Notes under the pieces: model-generated | What the model saw: only the letters and a program-made list of their open reading frames with translations | Databases searched by the model: none | What the model was told of the DNA's origin: nothing | Shown: positions 25,938 through 37,864 of the stretch, in pieces | How positions within the stretch are numbered: the first letter of the stretch is position 1 | How the letters are laid out: each line of letters begins with the position of its first letter | Translations under genes and position numbers: made by a program | Assembly (NCBI GenBank): GCA_030425185.1 | Contig: JAUIAU010000005.1 | Span: 62,001-126,000 of the forward strand | DNA length: 64,000 nucleotides | Direction of reading: 5' to 3' | Source of the DNA: Alphaproteobacteria bacterium | GTDB lineage: Bacteria > Pseudomonadota > Alphaproteobacteria > Rhodobacterales > Rhodobacteraceae

Positions 25938-28604
25938 GTGCAGACAGCCACATCAGACACCACGCCGATGATGGCGCAATATCTGGAGATCAGGGCGCAG
26001 CACCCCGAGGCGCTGCTGTTCTACCGGATGGGCGACTTCTACGAGATGTTCTTCGACGATGCGGTGGCGGCGGCGGCGGCGCTGGACATCGCGCTGACGA
26101 AGCGCGGCCAGCACCAGGGCGAGGACATCCCGATGTGCGGCGTGCCGGTCCATGCCGCCGAGGGCTACCTGCTGACGCTGATCCGCAAGGGCTTCCGCGT
26201 CGCCATCGCCGAGCAGATGGAAGATCCCGCCGAGGCGAAGAAGCGCGGCTCGAAATCCGTTGTCCGCCGCGACGTCGTGCGCCTCGTGACCCCCGGCACG
26301 CTGACCGAGGACACGCTGCTCGACGCGCGCCGCCACAACTTCCTCGCCGCCCATGCGCAGGTCCGCGACGCGGGCGCGCTGGCCTGGGCCGATATCTCGA
26401 CCGGGGCGCTTCACGTGATGACGGTGACCCCGGCGCGGCTGGGGCCGGAACTCGCCCGCCTCGCCCCGCGCGAGGTGCTGCTGCCCGATCCAGCCCCGGA
26501 ACCCCTGCGCGCACTGGTCGAGGAGACCGGCGCCCAGGTCACCGAACTGGGTCGCGCCGCCTTCGACAGCACGAACGGGCAGGGGCGGCTCTGCGCGCTC
26601 TTCAAGGTCGCCACGCTCGACGCCTTCGGCAGCTTCGACCGGGCCGAGATCGCCGCGCTGGGCGCGCTGGTGGACTACCTCGACCTGACCCAGAAGGGAA
26701 AACTGCCGCTCCTGCGCCCGCCGCAGCGCGAACAGCCGGGCGAAGTCATGCAGATCGACGCCGCCACGCGCCGCAACCTCGAACTGACGCGCAGCCTGAC
26801 CGGCGACCGCGGCGCCGCGCTGCTGTCGGTGATCGACCGCACCGTGACCGCCGGTGGCGCGCGCCTGCTCGAACGCCGCCTCAGCAGCCCCTCGACCCGC
26901 GCCGACACCATCGCTGCGCGCCTCGATGCCGTCGAATTTTTCCTGCAAGACCCTGATCTTGCTGAAAAAACCCGCGCCGCCCTGCGGCAGGTGCCCGACC
27001 TCGACCGCGCCCTGTCCCGGCTCGGCCTCGACCGCGGCGGTCCGCGCGACCTCGCCGCGGTTCGCGGGGCACTGACGCAGGCCGCGGCGCTGCACGCGCT
27101 CCTGCCCGACACCGCGCCCGACCTGCTGGCCGCCGCCCGCGCGGACCTCACCGGCCTCGACGCCCTCCTCGACCGGCTCGATGCCGCGCTGGTGGCCGAG
27201 CCGCCGCTCCTGATCCGCGACGGCGGCGCCATTGCCTCCGGCGTGGACCCCGACCTCGACGAAGCGCGCACGCTCCGCGACGAGGGCCGCAGCGTCATCG
27301 CGGGCATGCAGGCCGACTTCGTGCGCGAGACCGGCATCGGCGCGCTGAAGATCAAGCACAACAACGTGCTGGGCTATTTCATCGAAACCACCGCGACCCA
27401 TGCCGAGCGGATGCTGAAGCCGCCGCTCTCCGAGCGCTTCATCCACCGCCAGACCACCGCCAATGCCCTGCGTTTCACCACCGTCGAGCTCAGCGACATC
27501 GAGACCCGCATCCTCAACGCCGGGGCGCGCGCGCTCGAGATCGAGCAACGCCTCTTCGCCGCCCTGACCCGCGAAACGCTGGACGAAACCGCGCGCCTCT
27601 CAGCCCTGTCGCGCGCGCTGGCCGAGATCGATCTTGCCGCCGCGCTGGCCCGCCTCGCCCGCGATCAGGACTGGACCCGGCCCCGCATCGACGGCTCCCG
27701 CGCCTTCGCTGTCACCGGCGGGCGGCACCCGGTGGTCGAGGCCGCGCTGCGCCAGACCGGCACGCCCTTCGTGGCGAACGACTGCGACCTCTCCAGCGAG
27801 CCCAACCGCGTCTGGCTGCTGACCGGCCCGAACATGGCCGGTAAATCGACCTTCCTGCGCCAGAACGCGCTGATCGCCATTCTCGCCCAGACCGGCAGCT
27901 TCGTGCCCGCCGACAGCGCGCACATCGGCCTCGTCAGCCAGATCTTCAGCCGGGTGGGCGCATCGGACGACCTCGCGCGCGGGCGCTCCACCTTCATGGT
28001 CGAGATGGTCGAGACCGCCGCCATCCTGAACCAGGCCGACGACCGCGCGCTGGTGATCCTCGACGAGATCGGGCGCGGCACCGCCACCTACGACGGCCTG
28101 TCGATCGCCTGGGCGACGCTGGAGCACCTGCACGAGGTGAACCGCTGCCGGGCGCTCTTCGCCACGCATTACCACGAGATGACCGCGCTGGCGGGCCGTC
28201 TGCCCGGGGTCGGCAACGCCACCGTCGCCGTGCGCGAATGGCAGGGCGAGGTGATCTTCCTGCACGAGGTGCGCCCGGGCGCCGCCGACCGCTCCTACGG
28301 GGTGCAGGTCGCGCGCCTCGCCGGTCTGCCGCCCGCGGTCATCGCGCGGGCCAAGGACATCCTGCACCGGCTGGAATCAGGCGAGGCGAACCGCGAAAAG
28401 GCCCGCCTCATCGACGATCTGCCGCTCTTTGCCGCCGCGGCCCCGCCGCCGCCCGCCCCGGTCCCCGCGCAGGGGCCGGGACCGCTGGAAGCGCGGCTGC
28501 GCGACGTGCTGCCCGATGCCCTAACCCCGCGCGAGGCGCTCGACCTCGTCTACGAGCTCAAGGCCCTGCTTCAGGACGCCGGGCGCGACGACACCCCGAC
28601 CTGA
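25938..28604 (+). CDS. mutS: DNA mismatch repair protein MutS
   Basis: 888 residues from GTG at 25938; the in-frame ATG pair at 25968 is an alternative. The mismatch-recognition [15 protein letters not shown] motif is near residue 25 and contains the Phe-x-Glu wedge. The ATPase has Walker [15 protein letters not shown], then [30 protein letters not shown] and the H of ATHYHE. The C-terminal helical region ends with a helix-turn-helix ([14 protein letters not shown]) used for dimer formation. The stop lies 34 bases inside the end of grpE on the other strand. A hairpin-forming inverted repeat occurs within the coding region at 26937-26970. Confidence 0.98.
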   Translation: MQTATSDTTPMMAQYLEIRAQHPEALLFYRMGDFYEMFFDDAVAAAAALDIALTKRGQHQGEDIPMCGVPVHAAEGYLLTLIRKGFRVAIAEQMEDPAEAKKRGSKSVVRRDVVRLVTPGTLTEDTLLDARRHNFLAAHAQVRDAGALAWADISTGALHVMTVTPARLGPELARLAPREVLLPDPAPEPLRALVEETGAQVTELGRAAFDSTNGQGRLCALFKVATLDAFGSFDRAEIAALGALVDYLDLTQKGKLPLLRPPQREQPGEVMQIDAATRRNLELTRSLTGDRGAALLSVIDRTVTAGGARLLERRLSSPSTRADTIAARLDAVEFFLQDPDLAEKTRAALRQVPDLDRALSRLGLDRGGPRDLAAVRGALTQAAALHALLPDTAPDLLAAARADLTGLDALLDRLDAALVAEPPLLIRDGGAIASGVDPDLDEARTLRDEGRSVIAGMQADFVRETGIGALKIKHNNVLGYFIETTATHAERMLKPPLSERFIHRQTTANALRFTTVELSDIETRILNAGARALEIEQRLFAALTRETLDETARLSALSRALAEIDLAAALARLARDQDWTRPRIDGSRAFAVTGGRHPVVEAALRQTGTPFVANDCDLSSEPNRVWLLTGPNMAGKSTFLRQNALIAILAQTGSFVPADSAHIGLVSQIFSRVGASDDLARGRSTFMVEMVETAAILNQADDRALVILDEIGRGTATYDGLSIAWATLEHLHEVNRCRALFATHYHEMTALAGRLPGVGNATVAVREWQGEVIFLHEVRPGAADRSYGVQVARLAGLPPAVIARAKDILHRLESGEANREKARLIDDLPLFAAAAPPPPAPVPAQGPGPLEARLRDVLPDALTPREALDLVYELKALLQDAGRDDTPT
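26937..26970. repeat. Imperfect inverted repeat inside mutS
   Basis: Arms TTTTTC-C-TGCAAGA (26937-26950) and TCTTGCTGAAAAA (26957-26969) can pair around a 6-base loop with one bulge. It is locally AT-rich against a high-GC gene. It codes for [13 protein letters not shown], a coherent part of MutS, so it may be chance or a structural mRNA element. Confidence 0.5.
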
Positions 28605-29185
28605 GCCGGGCGCAGCAGCCGCTCGTGCAGCAGGAAGCCCTCGGTCATCACCTGGATGATATGGCCCTTCGGCACGTCGGGCACCGGGGCCTCGAACATC
28701 GCCTGGTGCAGCTGCGGATCGAAGGCATCGCCCGGCTCCGGCGCGATCCGCTCGATCTTGTGCTTGTGGAAGATGTTCAGCAGCTCGCGCTGCGTCAGCT
28801 CCACGCCCTCCAGCATCGCCGCCGAATGCTCGCGCACGTTGTCGTCCGCGGCATCGAGCGCCCGCTTCAGGTTGTCGTAGATCGGCAGCAGGTCGCGCGC
28901 GAGCCGGGTCGCGCCATAGGCTTCGGCCTCGCGGCGGTCGCGGTCGGCCCGCTTGCGCACGTTGTCGGCCTCGGCCAGCGCGCGCAGCAGGCGGTCCTTC
29001 AACTCGTCCCGCTCGGCAACAAGCGCTTCGACATCCGGACCGACCGGCTCGGGACCGGCGTCGGCGGCAGGGGCCTCCGGGGCCGCCTCGGCGGCGGGCG
29101 CCTCCGGCTGCCCGGGCGCGGCCTCCGCCGGGTCGCCGTCCGCGACCTCGTCGAAAATGTTGTCTTCCTTCCGGGGGTTGGTCAT
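28571..29185 (-). CDS. grpE: Nucleotide exchange factor GrpE
   Basis: 204 residues. Exchange factor for DnaK. A long acidic, low-complexity N-terminus (residues 1-50, rich in A, E and P) is followed by a coiled coil ([25 protein letters not shown]) and the globular domain with ALDAADD and [20 protein letters not shown] and [15 protein letters not shown]. The C-terminal [20 protein letters not shown] is the family signature. It lies 14 bases after hrcA and is probably transcribed with it. The 3' end overlaps mutS by 34 bases tail-to-tail. Confidence 0.96.
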   Translation of the reverse strand: MTNPRKEDNIFDEVADGDPAEAAPGQPEAPAAEAAPEAPAADAGPEPVGPDVEALVAERDELKDRLLRALAEADNVRKRADRDRREAEAYGATRLARDLLPIYDNLKRALDAADDNVREHSAAMLEGVELTQRELLNIFHKHKIERIAPEPGDAFDPQLHQAMFEAPVPDVPKGHIIQVMTEGFLLHERLLRPAQVGVSSRPAS

Positions 29186-29198
29186 GCGTGCCTCTTCC

Positions 29199-30260
29199 TT
29201 ATGTCCGGTCGGCCAGCAGGCGGCCCACCAGTTGAGCCGTGTAGTCGACGATCGGCACGATCCGCCCGTAATTCAGGCGGGTCGGTCCGATCACGCCGAC
29301 GGCTCCGATGATCTTACGGTCCGCGTTCATATATGGGCTCACCACGAGAGAGGAACCCGAAAGTGAGAACAACTTGTTCTCCGAGCCTATGAAAATGCGC
29401 ACACCCTCGCCCTGTTCGGTCAGCGACAGGAACTCGGCGATGTCGCGCTTGCGCTCCAGGTCGTCGAACAGCTCGCGCACCCGCTCCAGCTCGACCGCTT
29501 CCGGTCCGTCGCCCAGCAGGTTGGCGCGCCCGCGCACGATCAGGCGTTCGCCGGATTCGCCCTTGTTTTCCCAGATTGCCATGCCGGTCTCGACCAGGTC
29601 ACGGGCCAGCACGTCCAGCTCCTGGCGGCGGGCGACGACCTGCTCGGCGATGGCGCGCGACAGCTCCGACAGCGTGCGCCCCTCGGCGACCGCGTTCAGG
29701 AAATTCGCCGCCTCGCGCAGCGACGCGGGCGTCTGGCCGGGCGGCGGGTGGAAGATGCGGTTCTCGACATGCCCGTCCGCGAAGACCAGCACCACCAGCA
29801 CCCGCTGCGGATCGAGGCCGACGAACTCGATATGCTTGATCGGCGCCTCGTGCTTCGGCGCCAGCACCAGCGACGCGCCCCGCGTGATCCCCGACAGCGT
29901 GGACGAGACGCGGTCCAGCAGGCTCGACACCTCGGTCTGCCCGTCCGCGCTGGCGTCGATCATGTCGCGGTCCTCGGCGGTCAGGTCGCCGATCTCCAGC
30001 AGCCCGTCCACGAACATCCGCAGGCCCATCTGCGTCGGGATGCGCCCTGCCGAGACATGCGGCGAGCCCAGCAGCCCGAGGTACTCGAGGTCCTGCATCA
30101 CGTTGCGCACCGTCGCGGCCGAGACCTTTTCGCTCATCGTGCGGGTCAGGGTGCGGCTGCCGACGGGATCGCCGCTTTCCAGATACCCCTCGACAACGCG
30201 GCGGAACACCTCGCGCGAGCGGTCGTTCATCTGGGCCAGCAGCTTCTTTCCGTCTTCCAT
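29199..30260 (-). CDS. hrcA: Heat-inducible transcriptional repressor HrcA
   Basis: 353 residues from ATG at 30260. HrcA represses groESL and dnaK operons by binding CIRCE. The N-terminal winged helix is [20 protein letters not shown]-like ([20 protein letters not shown]) with SRTLTR and [18 protein letters not shown]. The C-terminal part has [10 protein letters not shown] and [12 protein letters not shown] and [24 protein letters not shown] found no CIRCE (TTAGCACTC-N9-GAGTGCTAA) in the upstream 118 bases, so it does not seem to be autoregulated through that element here. Confidence 0.96.
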   Translation of the reverse strand: MEDGKKLLAQMNDRSREVFRRVVEGYLESGDPVGSRTLTRTMSEKVSAATVRNVMQDLEYLGLLGSPHVSAGRIPTQMGLRMFVDGLLEIGDLTAEDRDMIDASADGQTEVSSLLDRVSSTLSGITRGASLVLAPKHEAPIKHIEFVGLDPQRVLVVLVFADGHVENRIFHPPPGQTPASLREAANFLNAVAEGRTLSELSRAIAEQVVARRQELDVLARDLVETGMAIWENKGESGERLIVRGRANLLGDGPEAVELERVRELFDDLERKRDIAEFLSLTEQGEGVRIFIGSENKLFSLSGSSLVVSPYMNADRKIIGAVGVIGPTRLNYGRIVPIVDYTAQLVGRLLADRT

Positions 30261-30287
30261 CGCCTGCCATCCGGTGTGCCGGTGGGG

Positions 30288-30316
30288 ATGTAAAGGCCCC
30301 GGCTCGGGCCCGTCAA
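30288..30316 (-). promoter_or_regulatory. Candidate hrcA-grpE promoter
   Basis: On the minus strand TTGACG (30311-30316) is followed after 17 bases by TTACAT (30288-30293). The -35 is near consensus and the -10 weak. It is in the divergent spacer between hrcA and rph. A heat-shock sigma factor could use other bases; this is a low-confidence call. Confidence 0.25.
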
Positions 30317-30378
30317 TCGGCCTTGCTTTCAGGGGGTCCGCGCGCCTATCTGCCCCCGTACAACGGAAAGGACAGATC

Positions 30379-31095
30379 ATGCGCCCCTCAGGTCGTCAGG
30401 TAAGCGAAATCCGCCCGATTTCAATCGAGCCGGGGGTGATGCGGCACGCCGAGGGCTCGTGCCTGATCAAGATGGGCGACACGCACGTGCTCTGTTCCGC
30501 CTCGATCGAGCCGCGCGTTCCCCCCTTCCTGAAGAATTCCGGCCTCGGCTGGGTCACCGCCGAATACGGCATGCTGCCGCGCGCCACGCACACCCGCGGC
30601 CGCCGCGAGGCGACCTCCAGCAACGGTCAGTCCGGCCGCACGCAGGAGATCCAGCGCCTGATCGGCCGCTCGCTGCGCGCCGCCGTGGACCGCAGCGCGC
30701 TCGGCGAACGCCAGATCACGCTCGACTGCGACGTGATCCAGGCCGACGGCGGCACCCGCTGCGCCTCGATCACCGGCGCCTGGGTCGCTCTGCGCCTCGC
30801 CGTCAACAAGCTGATGAAGGCCGGTGACATCCGCTCGGACCCGCTGCTCGACCACGTCGCCGCCGTCAGCTGCGGCATCTACGCCGGGCAGCCGGTGCTC
30901 GACCTCGACTATGCCGAGGACAGCGAGGCCGGGACCGACGCCAACTTCGTGATGACCGGCGCCCTCGGCCTGGTCGAGGTGCAGGGCAGTGCCGAGGGCG
31001 CGCCTTTCTCCCGCGCGCAACTCAACACCCTGATGGACCTCGCCGAAAGCGGCATCACCCAGCTCGTCGCAGCCCAGAAGGCGGCCATCGCCTGA
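30379..31095 (+). CDS. rph: Ribonuclease PH
   Basis: 238 residues. Phosphorolytic 3' exoribonuclease that trims tRNA 3' ends. [17 protein letters not shown] starts the protein; [20 protein letters not shown] and [19 protein letters not shown] and [17 protein letters not shown] are conserved, and [18 protein letters not shown] holds active-site aspartates. The ATG at 30379 has AAAGGA upstream. First gene of an operon with rdgB, a RidA gene, hemW and a YbaN gene, joined by 1- to 4-base overlaps. Confidence 0.97.
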   Translation: MRPSGRQVSEIRPISIEPGVMRHAEGSCLIKMGDTHVLCSASIEPRVPPFLKNSGLGWVTAEYGMLPRATHTRGRREATSSNGQSGRTQEIQRLIGRSLRAAVDRSALGERQITLDCDVIQADGGTRCASITGAWVALRLAVNKLMKAGDIRSDPLLDHVAAVSCGIYAGQPVLDLDYAEDSEAGTDANFVMTGALGLVEVQGSAEGAPFSRAQLNTLMDLAESGITQLVAAQKAAIA

Positions 31096-31709
31096 TGCGG
31101 CGCTTCGACGGAGAGACCCTGCTCGTCGCCTCGCACAACACGGGCAAGATCGAGGAGATCGCCGATCTCCTCGCGCCCTTCGGCATCGCGGTGACCTCCG
31201 CCGCCGCCCACGGCCTGCCCGAGCCGGACGAGACCGAGACCACTTTCGTCGGCAACGCCCGGATCAAGGCCCACGCGGCGGCCAGGGCCACCGGCCTGCC
31301 CGCGCTGGCGGACGATTCCGGCATCGAGATCGACGCCCTCGACGGCGCGCCCGGCGTCTATACCGCCGATTGGGCCGAAACCCCGAACGGGCGTGATTTT
31401 GTGGTTGCCATGACCAAGACCCACCAGATGTTGGAGGATCGTCAGGCCCCGCAGCCGCGCACCGCCCGCTTCTGCTGCACGCTGGTGCTGGCCTGGCCCG
31501 ATGGCCACGACGAGGTGTTCGAGGGCCGGATGCCCGGTCAGATTGTCTGGCCGATGCGCGGCGCGCAGGGCCACGGCTACGACCCGATCTTCCAGCCCGA
31601 TGGCTATGACATCACCTTCGGCGAGATGGATCGCTGGGAAAAGAACAAGATCAGCCACCGGGCGCGCGCCTTCGAAAAGCTCGTCGCCCTTTTCGGAAGG
31701 GAACACTGA
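31095..31709 (+). CDS. rdgB: XTP/dITP diphosphatase (RdgB/HAM1)
   Basis: 204 residues. Removes non-canonical purine nucleoside triphosphates. [14 protein letters not shown] is the N-terminal substrate loop, [33 protein letters not shown] has the metal-binding residues, and GHGYDPIF and [10 protein letters not shown] finish the active site. Starts in the TGATG overlap with rph. Confidence 0.96.
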   Translation: MRRFDGETLLVASHNTGKIEEIADLLAPFGIAVTSAAAHGLPEPDETETTFVGNARIKAHAAARATGLPALADDSGIEIDALDGAPGVYTADWAETPNGRDFVVAMTKTHQMLEDRQAPQPRTARFCCTLVLAWPDGHDEVFEGRMPGQIVWPMRGAQGHGYDPIFQPDGYDITFGEMDRWEKNKISHRARAFEKLVALFGREH

Positions 31710-32092
31710 TGGGCGAACGACGGACCATCTCGGGCGGCTCGCCCTACGAGCCGAAGTTGGGCTACTCGCGAGCGGTGGTGCAGGGCGACTGGTGTTTCGT
31801 CGCGGGGACGACCGGGAAGGACCCGGCCACCGACGCCTTTCCGCCCGCCGCGGCCGACCAGGCCCGGCATGCCTTCGATGTGATCCGCGGCGCGCTTGAA
31901 GAGGCCGGGTTCACGATGGCGGACGTGGTGCGGGTCACCTACATCATCACCGACCGGGCGTGGATGGATGATATCATGCCGGTCCTCGGCGAAACCTTCG
32001 GCGCGATCCGGCCGGCGGCGACGATGATCGTCGCCGGGCTGGTCAACCCGGCGATGAAGGTCGAGATCGAAGTCACCGCGTTCAAGGGATGA
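31709..32092 (+). CDS. RidA (YjgF/YER057c/UK114) family protein
   Basis: 127 residues. RidA-type enamine/imine deaminase fold: SPYEPKLGYSRAVVQGDWCFVAGTTG, then QARHAFDVIRGALEEAGFTMADVVRVTYIITD and RPAATMIVAGL and MKVEIEVTA. This matches the group with a Tyr near the N-terminus. The arginine in IRPAATM is at the expected substrate position (R105 in E. coli RidA), but the sequence is a divergent subgroup, so deaminase activity is not certain. The TGATG junction with rdgB and the ATGA junction with hemW place it in the operon. Confidence 0.9.
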   Translation: MGERRTISGGSPYEPKLGYSRAVVQGDWCFVAGTTGKDPATDAFPPAAADQARHAFDVIRGALEEAGFTMADVVRVTYIITDRAWMDDIMPVLGETFGAIRPAATMIVAGLVNPAMKVEIEVTAFKG

Positions 32093-33258
32093 GCACGGCG
32101 CCCGACTGGCAGCAAGGCGGCTTCGGCCTCTACCTGCACTGGCCCTTCTGCCAGTCGAAATGCCCCTACTGCGACTTCAACAGCCATGTCGCGGCCCGGA
32201 TCGACCAGCGCCTTTGGCGCGACGCCTTCCTGGCCGAGATCGCCCGCGCCGGCCGCGACACCTCCGACCGCATCCTCGACACCGTGTTCTTCGGCGGCGG
32301 CACGCCCTCGCTGATGGACCCGGACCTCGTGGCCGCGATCCTCGACGCCATCCGCAGCACCTGGCGGACCTCGAACAGTTTCGAGGTCACTCTCGAGGCC
32401 AATCCCTCCTCCATCGAGGCCGCCCGCTTCCGCGCCTACCGCGACGCCGGGGTGAACCGCGTCTCGATGGGGATGCAGGCGATGAACGACGACGACCTGC
32501 GCGCCCTCGGCCGCCTGCACAGCGCCGCCGACGCCCTGCGCGCCTTCGATACCGCGCGCGCCACGTTCGAAAGGGTCAGCTTCGACCTGATCTACGCCCG
32601 CCAGCACCAGACCCCCGACGACTGGCGCACCGAACTGGACCGCGCGCTCGCGCTCGGGCTCGACCACCTGTCGCTCTACCAGCTCACCATCGAGGACGGC
32701 ACCGCCTTCGGGGCGCGTCATGCGGCGGGCAAGCTGCCGGGCCTGCCCGACGACGACCGCGCCGTGGCCCTCTGGGACATCACGCAGGAGCGGACACAGT
32801 CCGCCGGACTGCCGGCTTACGAAGTCTCGAACCATGCCCGCCCGGGCGCCGAGTCGCGGCACAACCTGATCTACTGGCGCTCCGGCGACTGGCTCGGGAT
32901 CGGCCCCGGCGCGCATGGCCGCCTCACCCTCGACGGCACCCGCTACGCGACCGAGACGCCGCGCGCCCCGGGCGCGTGGCTGGACGGTGTTTCACGTGAA
33001 ACACGTGAGGGCTGGGAGCTCAGCCCGCTGCCCGCCGCCGAGCACGCGACCGAGTTCCTGCTGATGGGCCTGCGCCTGGCCGAAGGCGTCGATCTCGACC
33101 GCTACGACGCGATCGCGCCGCGCGCCCTCGACGCGCAAGTCCTTGCCGGTCTGGCCGGGGACGGAATGATCGAACTGGACAACCGCCGCCTGCGCACCAC
33201 CTCGCAAGGGCGATTGCTTCTCAACGCGGTGTTGCGGGCGCTTCTGGTGGACGACTGA
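32089..33258 (+). CDS. hemW: Radical SAM heme chaperone HemW (HemN-like)
   Basis: 389 residues. The iron-sulfur motif is WPFCQSKCPYCDF (C-x3-C-x2-C) and FFGGGTPSL follows. The rest has LEANPSS and GVNRVSMGMQA. It lacks the N-terminal extension of true coproporphyrinogen dehydrogenase HemN, and the HemW group (HNLIYWRSGDWLGIGPGAHGR at the end) fits better. HemW binds and delivers heme. A parS site lies inside at 32988-33003, coding for GVSRET. Fourth gene of the rph operon. Confidence 0.95.
   Translation: MSTAPDWQQGGFGLYLHWPFCQSKCPYCDFNSHVAARIDQRLWRDAFLAEIARAGRDTSDRILDTVFFGGGTPSLMDPDLVAAILDAIRSTWRTSNSFEVTLEANPSSIEAARFRAYRDAGVNRVSMGMQAMNDDDLRALGRLHSAADALRAFDTARATFERVSFDLIYARQHQTPDDWRTELDRALALGLDHLSLYQLTIEDGTAFGARHAAGKLPGLPDDDRAVALWDITQERTQSAGLPAYEVSNHARPGAESRHNLIYWRSGDWLGIGPGAHGRLTLDGTRYATETPRAPGAWLDGVSRETREGWELSPLPAAEHATEFLLMGLRLAEGVDLDRYDAIAPRALDAQVLAGLAGDGMIELDNRRLRTTSQGRLLLNAVLRALLVDD
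32988..33003. promoter_or_regulatory. parS centromere site (copy 1)
   Basis: Exact 16-bp palindrome TGTTTCACGTGAAACA, identical to the consensus for chromosomal ParB binding in bacteria. It is inside hemW, where it codes for VSRET. Confidence 0.93.
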
Positions 33259-33623
33259 TGCGGGTTCTCTGGCTGATCGGTGGCGGCACGGCGCTGGCCT
33301 GTGGCGCGGTCGGCGTGGTCCTGCCGCTGGTGCCGACGGTGCCCTTCCTGCTGCTCGCCGCCTTCTGCTTCGCGCGCTCGTCCGACACGCTGCACGACTG
33401 GCTGGTCACGCACCCGACCTTCGGCCCGCCGATCGAGGACTGGCGCAGCGGCGGTGCGATCCGGCCGCGGGCCAAGCGCCTCGCCACCGTCTCGATCGCG
33501 GCGGCCTTCCTGCTGTCCGTTCTGATGGGGGTGCGCCCGACGATCCTGCTGATCCAGGCGCTCGTCCTCAGCGCGGTGCTGGTCTTCATCTGGACCCGGC
33601 CCGGCGGCACCGACGCCGCCTGA
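33258..33623 (+). CDS. YbaN-family (DUF454) membrane protein
   Basis: 121 residues, with an N-terminal hydrophobic pair (LIGGGTALACGAVGVVLPLVPTVPFLLLAAFCFARSS) and two more helices at about 75-110. GVVLPLVPTVPFLLLAA and FARSSDTLHDWL and DWRSGGAIRPRAK are DUF454 hallmarks. Function unknown. Last gene of the rph operon, beginning in the TGATG overlap with hemW and convergent with parB 3 bases later. Confidence 0.9.
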   Translation: MRVLWLIGGGTALACGAVGVVLPLVPTVPFLLLAAFCFARSSDTLHDWLVTHPTFGPPIEDWRSGGAIRPRAKRLATVSIAAAFLLSVLMGVRPTILLIQALVLSAVLVFIWTRPGGTDAA

Positions 33624-33626
33624 GCC

Positions 33627-34547
33627 TCAGGCGGTTCCGGTCAGCCGCGCGCACAGCTCGTCGAGTTGCGCGAGGTCGCGGTACGAGATCACCACTTCCC
33701 CCGAGCCCGCCGTCGTGTGCCGGATCTCGACCAGCATCCCGATGGTCGCCGACAGGTCGCCTTCCAGCTGCCGCGTATCGGCGTCCTTCGCCGGGGTCCC
33801 GCCGCGCGGCTTGCCGATGCCGGCCGGTCCGCCCGCGCCACCGCCGGTCTTGCCTGCGGCGCCCCGCGCCAGCTTCTCGACCTCGCGGACCGACAGGCCC
33901 TTCATCACCGCCTCGCGTGCCAGTTCCAGCGCGTTCGGCAGGGTGATCAGCGCCCGTGCATGACCCGCGCTCAGCTTGCCGTCGCGCACGAAGCGCAGCA
34001 CCTCGTCCGGCAGGGACAGCAGGCGCAGCATGTTGGCGATGTGGCTTCTGGACTTGCCCAGCGCCTCGGCGACCTTTTCCTGCGTGTGCCCGAACCGGTC
34101 GATCAGCTGCTTGTAGCCCAGCGCCTCTTCGACCGCGTTCAGGTCGGCGCGCTGGATGTTCTCGATGATCGCGATCTCCAGCACCTCGGCGTCGCTGAAG
34201 TCGCGCACCAGCACCGGCACCTCGTGGACCTGCGCCATCTGCGCCGCGCGCCAGCGCCGCTCGCCCGCGACGATCTGGAACCGCTCCGGGTCGCCGGGCA
34301 GGGGCCGCACGATCAGCGGCTGGATGACGCCCTTCTCCCGGATCGAGGCCGCGAGGCTGTCCAGCTGATCGGGCGCGAAGTCCCGGCGCGGCTGGTCCGG
34401 GTTCGGCTCCAGCACCTCGACCGGCAGGCGGCGATCGGCGCTGCGCGGGGCAGGGGTGGTAGTTCCCCCTTCAACCGGCCCGACATCTGCCATGAGGGCC
34501 GACAGCCCCCGTCCGAGGCCCCGGGTCTTCTTCGGCGGTCCGCTCAT
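33627..34547 (-). CDS. parB: Chromosome partitioning protein ParB
   Basis: 306 residues. Centromere-binding CTPase/DNA clamp. The N-terminal GRGLSALM is typical; the Spo0J/ParB domain has LEPNPDQPRRDF, GVIQPLIVRPL, AGERRWRAAQMAQ (CTP-binding GERR) and IENIQRADLNAVEEALGYKQL. The helix-turn-helix KVAEALGKSRSHIANMLRLL reads parS, and LSAGHARALITL follows. The C-terminal dimer domain is about 250-306. Translationally coupled to parA by ATGA. Three parS sites lie within 4 kb. Confidence 0.97.
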   Translation of the reverse strand: MSGPPKKTRGLGRGLSALMADVGPVEGGTTTPAPRSADRRLPVEVLEPNPDQPRRDFAPDQLDSLAASIREKGVIQPLIVRPLPGDPERFQIVAGERRWRAAQMAQVHEVPVLVRDFSDAEVLEIAIIENIQRADLNAVEEALGYKQLIDRFGHTQEKVAEALGKSRSHIANMLRLLSLPDEVLRFVRDGKLSAGHARALITLPNALELAREAVMKGLSVREVEKLARGAAGKTGGGAGGPAGIGKPRGGTPAKDADTRQLEGDLSATIGMLVEIRHTTAGSGEVVISYRDLAQLDELCARLTGTA

Positions 34548-35371
34548 GCGGTTTCTCCCGTGGTGACGGCCAGCAGGTCCTGACGGCGCAACAGTTCGGC
34601 GGCCAGTTCCTTGTAGGCCAGCGCGCCCCGCGACGTGGGATCGTAGTGCAGCACCGGCAACGCGAACGAGGGCGCCTCGGACACCCGCACATTGCGCGGG
34701 ATGATGGTGTCGAAGACCAGGTCGCCCAGGTTCTCGCGCGCGTCGTCCTCGACCTGCTTCGACAAGTTGTTGCGGCTGTCATACATGGTCAGCACAACCC
34801 CTTCGACGCGCAGGGTCGGGTTCGCCATCTGCCGGACCTCGCGGATCGACAGCATCAGCTGCGACAGACCCTCCAGCGCGAAGAACTCGGATTGCAGCGG
34901 CACCAGCACCGAATCCGAGGCGACCATCGCGTTGACGGTCAGCAGGTTCAGCGAGGGCGGGCAGTCGATCAGGATGTAATCGAAGCCCGAGTCGCGCACC
35001 GCGTCCGTCCGCAGCGCCCGGCGCAGCAGGACGACGCGATTTTCGTTTCCGACAAGCTCGATATCCGCCGAGCTCAGGTCCTGGGTCGCGGGCGCGATGG
35101 ACAGGTTCTCGACCTCGGTCGTCACCGTGATGTCCCCGAGCGCCCGGCCTTCCAGAAGAAGGTCGTAGGTGCTGAGCTCGCGCTTCTCGGTATCGATCCC
35201 GAGACCGGTCGAGGCGTTGCCCTGCGGGTCGATGTCGATGATCAGGATCTTCTGCCCCAGCGCGGCCATGGCCGACCCGAGATTGATCGCCGTCGTGGTC
35301 TTGCCGACGCCGCCCTTCTGGTTCGCGATGGCGATGATTTTCGGGCCGGGGGCGGGAGTGTTTTCAGACAC
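34544..35371 (-). CDS. parA: Chromosome partitioning ATPase ParA
   Basis: 275 residues with GTG start at 35371, preceded by GGAGA about 10 bases away; it overlaps the end of rsmG by 8 bases. Deviant Walker A KGGVGKTTTAINL follows IIAIANQ, switch I includes LIIDIDPQGNASTGLG, and DYILIDCPPSLNLLTVNA is Walker B/switch II. VPLQSEFFALEGLSQLM is typical of chromosomal ParA. No N-terminal DNA-binding extension, so it is the Soj-type chromosomal form. Pulls ParB-parS complexes along the nucleoid. Confidence 0.97.
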   Translation of the reverse strand: MSENTPAPGPKIIAIANQKGGVGKTTTAINLGSAMAALGQKILIIDIDPQGNASTGLGIDTEKRELSTYDLLLEGRALGDITVTTEVENLSIAPATQDLSSADIELVGNENRVVLLRRALRTDAVRDSGFDYILIDCPPSLNLLTVNAMVASDSVLVPLQSEFFALEGLSQLMLSIREVRQMANPTLRVEGVVLTMYDSRNNLSKQVEDDARENLGDLVFDTIIPRNVRVSEAPSFALPVLHYDPTSRGALAYKELAAELLRRQDLLAVTTGETA

Positions 35372-35986
35372 GGGCGATGTCTCCGATACGCAGGAGAGCG
35401 GCGTCTGGATGGCTCTCACTGGGATGGTTCTGGACCGTGAAGGACCACATTGCAAGCGCGTCGCGGAGTTCGTCGCGATGTGTCGCGCCCTTCGGGAACA
35501 GCGCCACACCGCCGGGTTTCAGGTGCTGCTCGGCCAGCTCCAGCAGCTTCGGCAGCGGCGCCAGCGCGCGGGCGGACACCACGTCGGCATAGAGGCAGGG
35601 CAGGGTCTCGGCGCGCTCGGCCAGCACGGTGACGGACACCGATGTTTCACGTGAAACAGTGCGCAGGAAGGCCGCCTTGCGCTGATCGCTCTCGACCAGC
35701 GTCACCTGCATCTGCGGCGTCCGCTCGGCCGCAAGGATGGCAACCACCAGCCCGGGGAACCCGCCGCCCGAGCCGAAATCAGCCCAGTCCCGCGCCCCAT
35801 CGGGGGCGAGGTCGACGACCTGCCCGGAATCGAGCACATGACGCGTCCACACCTCGGGCAGGGTCGAGGGCGCGACGAGGTTGATCTTCGGCGACCACTT
35901 CCGCAGCAGCGCCACGAACATATCCAGCCGCTGCACCGTGCGCGGTCCTGCCTTCAGCCGGGCAAGGACGGCCTCGCGATCCCCGT

Positions 35987-35990
<4 letters not shown>
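35364..35990 (-). CDS. rsmG: 16S rRNA (guanine(527)-N7)-methyltransferase RsmG
   Basis: 208 residues. Makes m7G527 in 16S rRNA; loss gives low-level streptomycin resistance in many bacteria. The SAM-binding region has [38 protein letters not shown] contains a stretch encoded by a parS site at 35643-35658. Its ATG overlaps the mnmG stop by ATGA. Confidence 0.96.
35643..35658. promoter_or_regulatory. parS centromere site (copy 2)
   Basis: Exact 16-bp TGTTTCACGTGAAACA inside rsmG. It codes for VSRET on the minus strand, the same pentapeptide as in HemW. Confidence 0.93.
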
Positions 35991-37861
<1,871 letters not shown>

Positions 37862-37864
37862 TCC

